Shown here in pieces: positions 44,988-55,403 of a stretch of 64,000 bases of DNA. This DNA is from Pseudoneobacillus rhizosphaerae (GTDB lineage: Bacteria; Bacillota; Bacilli; Bacillales; Cytobacillaceae), in NCBI RefSeq assembly GCF_917563885.1, contig NZ_CAKJTG010000006.1, positions 1-64,000 on the forward strand, given 5' to 3'. Each line of letters begins with the position of its first letter. The stretch's first letter is position 1. The notes beneath the pieces were generated by a model. It did not search any database. It saw nothing but the letters and a program-made list of their open reading frames with translations, and was not told where the DNA came from. The translations under genes were made by a program, and so were the position numbers.

Positions 44988-46952
44988 TTGTCTTTGTTGC
45001 AAGTTATAAAAAAATATTTACCAGTCATTTTGATTCTGGTCGTCGCGTTAAATCTTTTAACTGTCAAGCCAGCATCTGCAAATAATAAGATTTTATCAGA
45101 ATCTGATTTTCTCAGTTTGCTAATGAGGGAGTTTGCTGCTAGTGATCTTGTAAAGATGCCTTCAGACGGTACCTATAAATCAGCGCAAGTTTATCATCTT
45201 GCGAAAAGATTAGGTCTTCCTGTAGTAGGAACTAGCTATACCTCGTTTGGTGACGATGTCATCACACGGAAAAAAGCAGCACAAATTATTGCTCAAGCCT
45301 TTACTGGTAAGGTGTATAACGTCGAAGAGTCAGTGGAATGGCTGTACCAAGTAAATGCCTACTTAAATGAAGAAATGTCGTTTGAAGCATTTGCGCCAGA
45401 AGGTTCACTCACATTAGATGATGCCACAGCATTTTTGGAGAAAATAAGGCAATGGGGATTTGTGGAACTAAAGGCAAATCCAAATGGAGAAATTAGTCAG
45501 TACCGTGTTGATGCTTTTTCAACCCCGATTGCTACTTATGACACATACGAAAAAGCTTATAAACATGCCAAAAAGTATACGTATACAAAAGTAGTGGATA
45601 CTTCCAATGGGATGGTTCTTTGGTACCCTAGTAAGAATACGAAAATTCTTTATCATTTAAAGGTAAATGATGAAATTGTAGCAGGCTTTGATACAAAGGA
45701 AAATGCCATCAATTATGCTAGTAAACTTGAGAATTATCAATCTAGGGTTATTGAAGGCGTTAGAAATAAACTTGTTTGGGACAATTACGATCGTTATGTC
45801 GTTAAAAGTCCGGAAGGTTATCAATTCTCGTATAAAACATTAGAGGAGGCCTATAGTCAGGCACTTAAAATAGATGATTTTCGTAGCTATATTCATCCAA
45901 TAGAGGATGATTTGAATCAATATACCAATTCTTTCCTATCACGAGAGGATGCTGGGATTGGAAACGGTGTAATCATTTTTAATGGGTATGAGATTGATAG
46001 GAAGAAGGAAAAAGGTGGGTATTATGAGCCAGGTTATAATGGTCAATACCCAAAGGGCTATTTCAAACCATATATCGCCTACCAGAAGGATGGTAAGTTT
46101 GTTGATCGCTTCTTTGACACCTTTATCATTTCAGGGCGACTTTACTCTGAAACAGGTAGATTTGAAGAAACACCTATGAATCATGCAAATTACCAAGAGT
46201 GGAATTGGTATAAGGAGCGGACGCTTCAAAAAGGTGGGGCCATTGATCAATTAAATGAAGATACAGCTTCAATCCCTGAAATTGAAAAAGTAAAGGTGTA
46301 TGTGGCTGTACCTTATCCAAAGAAAGAAGGAAACTTTATCAAGCTAGATGGCATTGAGGTCGAGGCTAATTATGATAATCGCTATGAATTAGTAAAATGG
46401 TACATCGATCAAATGTTAGCAGAATTTAATAGTGGGAAATTCAATCATATTCAATTTGAAGGATTTTACTGGTTAAATGAAACGGTAAGAAGTGCAGAGG
46501 ATGAAAAGCTTGTTAGGGAAGTCGCGAATCTAATCCATTCCTACCAAAAACGATTTATCTTTTCACCTCACTCCTATGCAACTAATTATAAAAACTGGAA
46601 AGAATACGGATTTGATGCCGCCTACTTTCAAAGTAATGCAAAAAATGCAACGTCAGATCCAATTGAATACAAACGGAGACTTCATTGGGGCTATATGAAT
46701 GCCTACCAATATGGAATGGGAGTTAATCTAGAGATGGAAGATCACGCATTTTCAGCCATCGATATTCTTAGAAACAGCTTCGATCCATACATGGAATTTG
46801 GTCGTCGATATGGCATGCAAGGAAAAAGTACGATTATGTACCAAGGTACCATCATGATGCACCGTCTCGGTAACCCTGCAACTCCTATGTATAAAGATCA
46901 ATATCTTGATTTCTATGATAAAATTTATCAATTCTTAAGAGGGAATCAATAG
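44988..46952 (+). CDS. secreted DUF4855-like protein
   Basis: 654 residues. Signal peptide (1-31, ending KPASA). The N-terminal 140 residues resemble S-layer-homology-like repeats (LMREFAASDLVKMP, TRKKAAQIIAQAF). The C-terminal 330 residues look like DUF4855, a putative TIM-barrel glycosidase-like family: FFDTFIISGRLYSETGRF, VKVYVAVPYPKKE, HIQFEGFYWLNETV and FIFSPHSYATNYKNW. Middle repeats (YDTYEKAYKHAKKY, TKENAINYASKL, LEEAYSQALKI) are short helical wall-associated modules. TTG 44988 has AAGGAG nine nt upstream. Probably acts on cell-surface polymer; the assignment is from memory of the family. Confidence 0.7.
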   Translation: MSLLQVIKKYLPVILILVVALNLLTVKPASANNKILSESDFLSLLMREFAASDLVKMPSDGTYKSAQVYHLAKRLGLPVVGTSYTSFGDDVITRKKAAQIIAQAFTGKVYNVEESVEWLYQVNAYLNEEMSFEAFAPEGSLTLDDATAFLEKIRQWGFVELKANPNGEISQYRVDAFSTPIATYDTYEKAYKHAKKYTYTKVVDTSNGMVLWYPSKNTKILYHLKVNDEIVAGFDTKENAINYASKLENYQSRVIEGVRNKLVWDNYDRYVVKSPEGYQFSYKTLEEAYSQALKIDDFRSYIHPIEDDLNQYTNSFLSREDAGIGNGVIIFNGYEIDRKKEKGGYYEPGYNGQYPKGYFKPYIAYQKDGKFVDRFFDTFIISGRLYSETGRFEETPMNHANYQEWNWYKERTLQKGGAIDQLNEDTASIPEIEKVKVYVAVPYPKKEGNFIKLDGIEVEANYDNRYELVKWYIDQMLAEFNSGKFNHIQFEGFYWLNETVRSAEDEKLVREVANLIHSYQKRFIFSPHSYATNYKNWKEYGFDAAYFQSNAKNATSDPIEYKRRLHWGYMNAYQYGMGVNLEMEDHAFSAIDILRNSFDPYMEFGRRYGMQGKSTIMYQGTIMMHRLGNPATPMYKDQYLDFYDKIYQFLRGNQ

Positions 46953-46994
46953 AAAAATTGAAGTTTTTAAATAAAATAGAAGTATAAATGTTAG

Positions 46995-47050
46995 GAAGCC
47001 GGAAATAAACAAGGTTAGTATTTTATAACTTGTTTATCTCCGGCTTCTTC
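46995..47050 (+). terminator. long hairpin after the DUF4855-like gene
   Basis: GAAGCCGG, then ATAAACAAG pairs with CTTGTTTAT, then CCGGCTTC (46995-47047), with one small bulge. The T-tail is weak, but the position fits a transcript end. Confidence 0.6.
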
Positions 47051-47170
47051 TAACTGAAAAATTTTATTCATTGCTTTCTAGATTTGATTGAATGTAACCG
47101 ATATAATTTCTATATAAACAAACTGAATATAGTGTGAAGTTAACCATTAGAGAGGTGACTAAATAACCGA

Positions 47171-49483
47171 ATGAGCGCCAAAAAACAAAAATCAGTCCAT
47201 GAACATACTGATTATCAATCAGAAATTGAACGGTTGGAATTTACAAAGGAATATATAAAAACGGTTTTAGAAATTTCAAAAGGGAATAAAGAGCAGTTTG
47301 TTGAAAATTTGAAGAAAGCTTTTGCAGACCTTGATACTTCAGATAGTAGTGCTAGTTACGGTGATTTACTAACGAATGCGGTGTTTAATGAATTGGCCGA
47401 AAGTGAATTGCAAAGGTTAGAAAGCGTTATTGGCAAGCCTTACTTTTCCAGAATTAATTTCACTACTCATGGTGAAGAAAAGGAAGAGATTTTGTATATC
47501 GGGAAAGCATCGTTATTCGACACTGTGAATCAAATGCCCATTATTGTGGATTGGAGGTCTCCGATAGCAAATGTTTACTATGATGGCCGTTTGGGTGAGG
47601 TAACTTATGAAGCATATGGGGAAACACAAAGCGGGTTTTTATCATTAAAAAGACAGTATGAAATTGAGAATGGATTTTTAAAAGAAATTAGAGACATTGA
47701 TTTAACAACACATGATGAATTACTGCAGAAATCATTATCAGGTAAAGCAGACAATCGTTTAACCGAAATTGTGGCGACTATCCAAAATGAGCAAAATGAA
47801 GTGATTCGTGCCTCTCTTAAACACCCAATTATTGTCCAAGGTGCTGCAGGAAGTGGGAAAACCACAATTGCTCTTCATCGAATTTCCTATTTCCTCTATT
47901 CGATGGGATATCGATTCCCACCGAGTAAATTAATGATTCTTGCACCAAACCGATTGTTTATCGATTATATTTCAGCCGTTTTGCCGGAACTAGGAGTAAA
48001 CAAAATTAACCAAACTACCTTTATTGATTTTATGAAAAGTTGTTTAGGTAAGAAAATCAAACTCTTTTCTCCTAATACGAAACTCATTACGCTCATTGAA
48101 GGGAAAGAAAAATCAAAAACGATCAAGTGGGTGACGAACTATAAAGGCTCGCTTGAATTTAGGAATTTAATTGCTTCTTATTTAAGAGATATTGAATTAA
48201 GTTTGGCGCCTTCAGAGGATTTTATCCTTGAAAAGTCCATCCTTTTAAGAGGGAAAAAACTTAAGAAATTGTTTTTAAGAGAATACATATACTTACCAGT
48301 CTATAAAAGACTGGATAAAATCAAAAATTTATTAACGAGTGATTTAAGATTGAAAAAATCAATGATGCTTACAAAAATCGATAGCATTTATGACGGTGCT
48401 TTAGATAAAGCTCTATTCACCACGAAGGTAGAAGAAGAAAAACGAAAGAAAAAAGTAGTCTCATTATTGGAACAAAAAGATCAAAGAAAAATAAAGGTAT
48501 TAGAAGAGGCAAAAGTAGCAGTAAAAAATTATATGAAGCCTTTTGTTAAAAAAGATATTTTTTCTTTATACAAGGAATTAATGACATCAGAAGAGCTATT
48601 ACAAAAATATTCAACTACGCTTACCGATAAAGAATGTAAGACTTTAAGTAAATATTGTCAGAAAATCTTTGATAAAAAAGCATTCGAGCTTGAGGATTTA
48701 GCTCCTTTATTTTATATGAAGGCAAAATTAGAAGGGATTGAAGATGAGTATAAAATGAAAAGCATTTTTATTGATGAGGCACAGGACTATAGCTATTTCC
48801 AATTTGCCGCATTAAAAGAAGGCTTTGAAACGGACTTATTTACAATCGTCGGTGACTTAGCACAAGGGATTCATTCCTATCGAGGGTTAAATAGCTGGGA
48901 ACCACTATTAACTGAAATTTTCCCAAATGCCAATTATCAAGCTCTACAAAAAAGCTACAGAACCACTGTTGAAATCATGCATTTAGCAAATGATATTCTA
49001 TCTATCATGGGTAAAGACTTGCCGAAAGTGGAACCTGTCATTCGACATGGTGAAAAACCACGGTTCACAAAAATCGACCCTTCGGATTTGGATAAAGTTA
49101 GAGAGAAAATGGAACAGGATATTCGTTTAGTTAAAGAAGAAGGTCTTAACTCTATTGCCATTATAGGTAGAACGGAAAAAGAGTGTTTAAACATACATAA
49201 TATGCTTAAGGACAGTAAGCTTCCAATTCAACTCTTAGAAGAAAAACAAGATATGAAAAAGGGAAGCGTCGTTATTTTACCATCATATCTTTCGAAAGGA
49301 TTGGAATTTGATGCGGTACTTTTAGTTAGTCTAGAAGAATCGTATTCAGAGGAAGAATTAGATATTAAATTGTTGTATGTTGCCATGACTAGACCGATGC
49401 ATAAATTGTATTTATATGGGAGTTTTCCTGGTGAGTTTTTATTAAGTAGGGCAGATTCAGTTCATTTTAATCAAGAGAGTTAG
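47171..49483 (+). CDS. helD: RNA polymerase-recycling helicase-like ATPase HelD
   Basis: 770-residue superfamily 1 ATPase of the HelD (YvgS) group; B. subtilis HelD is about 774. An N-terminal coiled-coil arm (about 10-90), Walker A GAAGSGKT (224-231), a helical insertion (about 330-520) with Lys-rich coils, IFIDEAQDYSYFQ, QKSYRTTVEI and the late LLYVAMTRPMHKLYLYG. HelD pulls stalled RNA polymerase off DNA. ATG 47171 is 13 nt past AGAGGTGA; GTG 47155 in another frame reads into a stop. Monocistronic with a strong terminator after it. Confidence 0.93.
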   Translation: MSAKKQKSVHEHTDYQSEIERLEFTKEYIKTVLEISKGNKEQFVENLKKAFADLDTSDSSASYGDLLTNAVFNELAESELQRLESVIGKPYFSRINFTTHGEEKEEILYIGKASLFDTVNQMPIIVDWRSPIANVYYDGRLGEVTYEAYGETQSGFLSLKRQYEIENGFLKEIRDIDLTTHDELLQKSLSGKADNRLTEIVATIQNEQNEVIRASLKHPIIVQGAAGSGKTTIALHRISYFLYSMGYRFPPSKLMILAPNRLFIDYISAVLPELGVNKINQTTFIDFMKSCLGKKIKLFSPNTKLITLIEGKEKSKTIKWVTNYKGSLEFRNLIASYLRDIELSLAPSEDFILEKSILLRGKKLKKLFLREYIYLPVYKRLDKIKNLLTSDLRLKKSMMLTKIDSIYDGALDKALFTTKVEEEKRKKKVVSLLEQKDQRKIKVLEEAKVAVKNYMKPFVKKDIFSLYKELMTSEELLQKYSTTLTDKECKTLSKYCQKIFDKKAFELEDLAPLFYMKAKLEGIEDEYKMKSIFIDEAQDYSYFQFAALKEGFETDLFTIVGDLAQGIHSYRGLNSWEPLLTEIFPNANYQALQKSYRTTVEIMHLANDILSIMGKDLPKVEPVIRHGEKPRFTKIDPSDLDKVREKMEQDIRLVKEEGLNSIAIIGRTEKECLNIHNMLKDSKLPIQLLEEKQDMKKGSVVILPSYLSKGLEFDAVLLVSLEESYSEEELDIKLLYVAMTRPMHKLYLYGSFPGEFLLSRADSVHFNQES

Positions 49484-49538
49484 AATAGGTACGTGATCTC
49501 TAGTGCTATTATAGCCGTGAGGTCACGTACCTATTTTA
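49484..49538 (+). terminator. terminator after helD
   Basis: AATAGGTACGTGATCTC (49484-49500) pairs with GAGGTCACGTACCTATT (49519-49535) with one mismatch, followed by TTAAT. Confidence 0.85.
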
Positions 49539-49869
49539 ATACAGAAAAAAAGATGAAACTAGTAAAAAGGGAACATTTTTAAAAAAATGAAAATCGACCC
49601 ACATAAAATAATGAGGGAAAATAGTTAGAAAGGTTTAGTAATTTTAGCCAAGCAATAAAGTCTACATTATATTGGACTTATTTCCTGATTTTCCCAATGA
49701 CAACCAAACTACCAATTTCTGAATAGTCAGATTTTTCCGACTTAATTCGACACAATCGCAAGCTATAAAGGTCTATTTTTAAATTAGCACCTAGTATTCA
49801 CATAGAGTGTGCAATTGAAAGGAGGGTAGTAGAATAATTGAATAGGAAAAATACTTAGGAGGTAAGTGG
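49539..49869. other. intergenic region upstream of the S8 protease
   Basis: About 330 AT-rich bases. TTCGACA (49746-49752), the complement of the Spo0A box TGTCGAA, is the only motif I recognise. AGGAGG lies at 49858-49863, just before the protease start. No gene is seen. Confidence 0.45.
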
Positions 49870-52800
49870 ATGAAAAGAAAAAATCGTCGATGGTTATCTG
49901 TTCTTCTCACAACTGCACTAGTCATGCCAATGGTCATTCAGCCTCAAATGAGTGCGACTGCTCAATCAAAAGGAGTTACTATTTCTGCAAAAGACGTGTT
50001 ACAGACTTCAAGGCAAAAAGTAAACAACAAGCTCTATAACCAATTTGATAATCAAGAAAAGGTTACTTTCTTGATTAAAATGAAGGAGCAAGTTGACACA
50101 GCTAAAGTAGCGAAGGAAGCTGAAGAAAAAGCTAGCTTAAAAGATGCTACACCTGCCAAAGTAAAGTCAATGAAGCGTTCATCAATTGTTTCAGAGTTAA
50201 AAGCGACAGCACAGGAATCACAGTATGAAGTATTAGAGTACCTTCAAAAACAAGAGAAAGAGGGGTTTGCGAAGGATGTTCATTCTTACCACGTTGTGAA
50301 TGCCATCGCTGTTACTGCTACAAAAGAGGTAATGGAAAAGGTTGCTTCGTTCCAAGCGGTTGATAAAATTTTACCGAATGAAACTAGACAATTATTTGTT
50401 CCTGAGAAATCAGCTGTAGCGGTACAAGAGCCAAATGCAACAACGAATTCGATCGAATGGAATATTGATCGTGTCGGTGCTCCAGCAGTTTGGGAAATGG
50501 GGATTGATGGTAGCGGAATTACAGTCGCTTCCATTGATACAGGAGTTCAATGGAATCATCCGGCTTTGCAAGAAAAATACCGTGGTTTTACATCTTCAGG
50601 ACAAACAACTCACGCGAATAACTGGTTTGATGCAGTAAGAGGGCAATCTGCTCCTTATGATGACGTTGGACACGGAACACATGTAACAGGGACAATGGTA
50701 GGTTCTGAGCCAAATGGGTCGAATGCGATTGGTGTTGCACCTGGTGCTAAATGGATTGCCGTTAAGGCCTTTACAGCCTCAGGAGGAACGGACAACGATT
50801 TATTAGAAGCAGGTGAATGGATTTTAGCACCGAATGGAAATCCAGACTTAGCACCTGATGTTGTCAATAACTCATGGGGTGGCGGACCTGGACTAGATGA
50901 GTGGTATCGTCCGATGGTTCAAGCGTGGAGAGCGGCTGAAATTTTTCCAGAATTCTCTGCAGGAAATACAACTTTAAGTAATCCAGGTGGACCAGGGTCA
51001 GTTGCCAATCCTGCGAATTATCCGGAATCAGTAGCAACTGGAGCAACCGATATTAATAACAAATTAGGAAGCTTTTCTTTATTAGGCCCATCTCCTTATC
51101 AAGAGATTAAGCCAGAGCTTTCAGCGCCAGGTGTAAACATACGTTCATCCGTACCAAATGGTGGATACGAAGGTGGATGGAATGGAACATCGATGGCGGG
51201 GCCACATGTTTCAGCAGCTATTGCCTTACTTTTACAGGCAAATTCTAGCCTAACAGTGGATGACTTGGAAGAAATTTTACAAACAACTGCAATTCCTTTA
51301 ACAGATAATACGTATCCTGCCTCTCCTAACAATGGGTATGGTTCAGGATTATTAAATGTATATGATGCCGTATCTTCAGTGGTTTCGGGATTAGGGAAGT
51401 TGAAAGGTCAAGTGACGAAAGATGGAAACGACAGTGAAGCACCGGTGTTAGAGCATTCCCAACCTGCCACGGTTTTTGCAGGAATGCCAATAACTTTAGA
51501 AGCTTCAGCTGCCGACAATATTAGTGTAACAAATGTGGAAGTGGAATATCAATTAGAAGATGGTTCATGGACAACTGTCGCTGCAGTTCGATCAAGCGGT
51601 GATTATAAAAGTGGAACGTATGTTGTTAGTATCCCTGGAGAAGCGGTCTCTGGTAGTGAGTTCGTTTATAGATGGAAAGCTAATGATTTTGGTGGAAATG
51701 AAGTAGTACAAGAGTATTCTCTGACAGTTTTACCAGGAATTACAGTTGGATATGAGCAGAACTTTGAAAGTAATCCTAATGGCTGGACTTCCTACGGTGC
51801 AGCAAATACGTGGGCGTGGGGTGTCCCAACAAATGGACCACGTGCTGCATTCTCAGGTGAAAAAGTGTATGCAACCACACTTGCTGGTACTTACCAAAGT
51901 CGTGCCAATATGTCTCTTCAAATGCCTCCAATAGATTTACCGGATGGAAGCAGTTTCTTACAATTCAAGCAATGGTATAACCTTGAAAGAAACTATGATT
52001 TTGGCCATGTCTTTGTGTCAACAGATGCCGTAAACTGGGTTCAAAAACTTCGGGTTAATAATCTATCAAATGGATGGATTGACGGTGAAGTAGATTTAAG
52101 TGAATATGCGGGACAAAGAATTTACGTTGCCTTTAATGTAACAACCGATGGAAGTGTCGTAAAGGAAGGTTGGTATTTAGATGATGTTCGCCTATCTGAT
52201 TCACCATTAGCGGCACCATTAAATGCTAATCTAGGAGTGGAGTTAGAAGAATCTTCACCAACTATAGGGCTGAAAGAAAAAGTCGATGCTGATAAATTGA
52301 CACCATTGATGGCTGCAGCTCCAATAATGGCTAACTCAAATGATGCAGCACCAATGTTATTACCAATGCAGGCTCAAGTGACGGTTGTTGAATCTGGACG
52401 ATCAGTAAAAACAAATCCTGCAAATGGAAGCTTTGAGCTTACGCATGCAGCTGGAACGTTTACAGTTATCGCAGAAGCGTATGGCTACCGCTCACAATCT
52501 CAAACGGTAAATATTGCTCAGGATGGTGTTGCTTCGGCAAACTTTACTTTGCAAGAATTACCTAAGGGAACCTTATCAGGAACAGTTACAAACCAAGCGA
52601 CTGGGGAGCCTGTTGCAGGTGCAACTGTCTATTTAATCGAAGATGCTGCCATAGCACCTGTTGATACAGATGCGAATGGACGGTACACGCTAACAGCATA
52701 TGAAGGCGAGTATACACTTAAAGTGATTGCTCCGCATTTTTATAGTCAAGAAGCGACAGTTAGCTTACATGGAAACGTAGAGCAACACTTTGAGATCAAA

Positions 52801-54156
52801 CCTTTCATTGGCTACCCAAGCGAGATTGGCTATGACGATGGTACAGCTGAAAATGCAAGAGCCTTCTATGATGCAGGAAATGGCTGGGCCGTGAAAATGT
52901 CATTAGATAAGGGACATAAAAAGGCATTAGTTTCAGGGGGCTTATTCCGATTCTGGGATACGGCGTGGCCGGTTCCTGGTGGTACAGCATTCCAAGTAGC
53001 TGTTTATGATGCGACTGGAGCTGATGGTGCACCAGGTAAGAAACTTGCTGGTCCATTTGATGCGACTGCATTACGTAATGGTCAATGGACACATGTTGAT
53101 TTAAGTAGTCATGGAATTGTAGTAGAAGGGGATTTCTATTTAGTTTATATCCAAAAGGGAATTAACACAGCATCGCCAGGACTTGCAACCGATGAAGATG
53201 GTGAAAATGCGTTTAGAAGCTGGCAATTGGTTGGCGGCGGCTGGTCACAATCGCCAGAAGCTGAAGGTAACTATATGATCCGGGCTGTTGTTGATTATGA
53301 AGTGACGGCTCCAACTATTTCAAGTCCAGTTGATGGTGGCTTTACGAATGTTGGTACGGTTACAGTGAAGGGGCAGGCTGCACCAACAACTACCATTCAC
53401 ATTTATAATGGTGGAGTAGAATTGGCTACTGTTGGCGCTAATAATGATGGTACGTATGCAGTGGACGTTAATCTTCAAGAAGGTAAAAACGTCTTAACAG
53501 CTAAAGCATCAACCGTTCAAGGAATTACAGATGCCTCTGCGCCTGTCACAGTTATTTTTGATGCTAAAGCACCAGAGTTATCCATTACAACACCGACAGA
53601 TGGAGGAAAGTCGAATAAAGAAAGTGTTACAGTAACTGGAGATGTGACAGATGATCATTTAAAATCTGTCATTGTTAACGGGACAAATGCGAAAGTAGAA
53701 AATGGTAAATATTCGGCTAGAATTCTTCTTGATGAAGGGAAAAACGAAATCAAAGTTGTGGCCGAAGATAAAGCTGGTAACTTGGTAGAAAAATCAGTGA
53801 ATGTAGATGTGAAATACACGGCACCTGTGATTACTGATTTGAAACCAGCTGTAGACCAGACATTGAAGAAAGGCGAGAGTGTGAAAATTGAGTTTACAAG
53901 TGAACCAGGTTTAACGACAACTTTCGCGATTCATATGCCTTTAACAGACAAATCAAAAATTTCTAATGCAACCGAGCTTCCGATGACAGAAACTTCACCA
54001 GGGTATTATGTTGGTTATTACACAGCTACAAAAGATACAGTAGCGGATGGTGCTGTCATTGAAGTAAAGGCTTTGGATTCGTATGGTAATGAATCTAGAA
54101 AATTAGCAGATGGCAAATTGTTTATTAACGTAAAGAAAAAGGGTAAAGATAAATAA
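49870..54156 (+). CDS. bpr: secreted subtilisin-like protease, bacillopeptidase F type
   Basis: 1428 residues, nearly the length of B. subtilis Bpr (about 1433). Signal peptide (1-32), an inhibitor-like propeptide (about 60-175), then an S8 catalytic domain with Asp223 in SIDTGVQW, His268 in GHGTHVTGT, oxyanion Asn366 in SAGN and Ser441 in GTSMAGPH. Downstream are a MAM/jelly-roll-like region (about 620-770), carboxypeptidase-regulatory-like beta domains (LSGTVTNQATGEPVAGATV), and Big-type repeats (about 1140-1330) ending in a basic C-terminus. It is an extracellular protease, with the tail probably shed or wall-binding. AGGAGG lies six nt before ATG 49870. A possible Spo0A box lies upstream. 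Confidence 0.93.
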   Translation: MKRKNRRWLSVLLTTALVMPMVIQPQMSATAQSKGVTISAKDVLQTSRQKVNNKLYNQFDNQEKVTFLIKMKEQVDTAKVAKEAEEKASLKDATPAKVKSMKRSSIVSELKATAQESQYEVLEYLQKQEKEGFAKDVHSYHVVNAIAVTATKEVMEKVASFQAVDKILPNETRQLFVPEKSAVAVQEPNATTNSIEWNIDRVGAPAVWEMGIDGSGITVASIDTGVQWNHPALQEKYRGFTSSGQTTHANNWFDAVRGQSAPYDDVGHGTHVTGTMVGSEPNGSNAIGVAPGAKWIAVKAFTASGGTDNDLLEAGEWILAPNGNPDLAPDVVNNSWGGGPGLDEWYRPMVQAWRAAEIFPEFSAGNTTLSNPGGPGSVANPANYPESVATGATDINNKLGSFSLLGPSPYQEIKPELSAPGVNIRSSVPNGGYEGGWNGTSMAGPHVSAAIALLLQANSSLTVDDLEEILQTTAIPLTDNTYPASPNNGYGSGLLNVYDAVSSVVSGLGKLKGQVTKDGNDSEAPVLEHSQPATVFAGMPITLEASAADNISVTNVEVEYQLEDGSWTTVAAVRSSGDYKSGTYVVSIPGEAVSGSEFVYRWKANDFGGNEVVQEYSLTVLPGITVGYEQNFESNPNGWTSYGAANTWAWGVPTNGPRAAFSGEKVYATTLAGTYQSRANMSLQMPPIDLPDGSSFLQFKQWYNLERNYDFGHVFVSTDAVNWVQKLRVNNLSNGWIDGEVDLSEYAGQRIYVAFNVTTDGSVVKEGWYLDDVRLSDSPLAAPLNANLGVELEESSPTIGLKEKVDADKLTPLMAAAPIMANSNDAAPMLLPMQAQVTVVESGRSVKTNPANGSFELTHAAGTFTVIAEAYGYRSQSQTVNIAQDGVASANFTLQELPKGTLSGTVTNQATGEPVAGATVYLIEDAAIAPVDTDANGRYTLTAYEGEYTLKVIAPHFYSQEATVSLHGNVEQHFEIKPFIGYPSEIGYDDGTAENARAFYDAGNGWAVKMSLDKGHKKALVSGGLFRFWDTAWPVPGGTAFQVAVYDATGADGAPGKKLAGPFDATALRNGQWTHVDLSSHGIVVEGDFYLVYIQKGINTASPGLATDEDGENAFRSWQLVGGGWSQSPEAEGNYMIRAVVDYEVTAPTISSPVDGGFTNVGTVTVKGQAAPTTTIHIYNGGVELATVGANNDGTYAVDVNLQEGKNVLTAKASTVQGITDASAPVTVIFDAKAPELSITTPTDGGKSNKESVTVTGDVTDDHLKSVIVNGTNAKVENGKYSARILLDEGKNEIKVVAEDKAGNLVEKSVNVDVKYTAPVITDLKPAVDQTLKKGESVKIEFTSEPGLTTTFAIHMPLTDKSKISNATELPMTETSPGYYVGYYTATKDTVADGAVIEVKALDSYGNESRKLADGKLFINVKKKGKDK

Positions 54157-54195
54157 GTGAGATACGTTTGAATTTCGAGAAATAAAATTGAGGTT

Positions 54196-54240
54196 AAAGG
54201 GAGCTGTCCACCTTTTAATAAAGGTGTTGGCTCCTTTTTT
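54196..54240 (+). terminator. terminator after the S8 protease
   Basis: Outer stem AAAGGGAGC with GCTCCTTTT and inner stem ACCTTTT/AAAAGGT-like, ending in TTTTTTT. Confidence 0.85.
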
Positions 54241-54443
54241 TATTATAAAAATAAGTAATAGTCTAAATTTTCCTAAAATAAATTTTAGACTTATGTTATA
54301 CTTTTTCTTAGTCGAAATAGGGGGTAAAAGTCCAATGGTAAAAAAATAAAATGAGGAAATCTTACATTATTTTATTAATTTTAGAATAAACATGTAGATT
54401 TTCTCTTTCATAGAATTAATAACTAGAATAGAGGAGAAATAAC

Positions 54444-55292
54444 ATGTTAAATAAATTAAGTGATACTATTTATTATTTAGCTAATCAAGAGGACAGAGAA
54501 CGACCAACATTAGGATTAATATGTGGTGACCAATATAGTCTAATAATAGATTCTGGAAATTCTACTCAGCATGCTAAAGACTTTTTACAAGAAATCAAGA
54601 AGCTAAATGTACCACCTGTTAGATATGTGGTTATTACCCATGCGCATTGGGATCATTTCCTAGGAATGAATGAATTTGATGCAACTGTTATAGTTAATAG
54701 TCAAACATACAAAATGATAAATGAATGGAAAAGATATTCCTTTGACGATATATCACTTCAACAGTATGTGAAATCTAATCAGATGAGTACTATGTGTATG
54801 AAGACTATACAAACGGATATGCCAAACAGGGATAGTTTTAAATTGAACTCTCCTGATGTAATCTTTGAAAATACATTATCTATTGATTTAGGTAATAAAG
54901 TTTGCATATTGGAAAAAATCAAAAGTACTCATACAGATGATTCTACAATCATTTATATACCTGATGAAAAGGTGATTTTTTTAGGTGATTGTGCATATGG
55001 TACAACCACAAATTCTTTATTTCATTACAAGCAATCAATGTTATTGCCTATGATTAAAGACATTCAAAAATTTGATGCTGAAATGTTCCTACTTGGTCAT
55101 GAATCAATCTGCGATTCAAATGAAATGAATATATATTGGGAAGAGTTAACATCAGCAAGTCGAGTTGTAAAATCCACCTCACTAGAAAAGGCTATAGAGT
55201 TATTTAAAGTAGAAAATAATAGGGACCCTAATGATAATGAATTATTTTTCATAAAAGCATTTGTAAATGACCATATCATTCAATCACAATAA
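54444..55292 (+). CDS. metallo-beta-lactamase-fold hydrolase
   Basis: 282 residues. Metal motif HAHWDH (66-71), a Gly-Asp motif LGDCAYG near 180 and LLGHESICD near 217 fit the glyoxalase II/beta-lactamase-fold superfamily. A C-terminal helical extension (about 230-282, including DPNDNELFF) is not typical. The AGAGGAG SD lies nine nt before ATG 54444. The substrate is unknown. It is followed by the HesB-like gene on the same strand, 111 nt away. Confidence 0.88.
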   Translation: MLNKLSDTIYYLANQEDRERPTLGLICGDQYSLIIDSGNSTQHAKDFLQEIKKLNVPPVRYVVITHAHWDHFLGMNEFDATVIVNSQTYKMINEWKRYSFDDISLQQYVKSNQMSTMCMKTIQTDMPNRDSFKLNSPDVIFENTLSIDLGNKVCILEKIKSTHTDDSTIIYIPDEKVIFLGDCAYGTTTNSLFHYKQSMLLPMIKDIQKFDAEMFLLGHESICDSNEMNIYWEELTSASRVVKSTSLEKAIELFKVENNRDPNDNELFFIKAFVNDHIIQSQ

Positions 55293-55403
55293 TTCTATTA
55301 AATACATCAATCCAAAATAAATAGGAGCCATCTCAATTATAATAAAGATTGTGATATACTGATCTTTCCAACAGCAATTTTCCAATATTAGAGGTGAAAC
55401 TCA

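Noticed and set aside
52805-53092. Minus-strand ORF inside the S8 protease gene
   Set aside because: Low-complexity shadow of the protease coding sequence with no SD or recognisable motif; the same applies to the other antisense frames in long genes.
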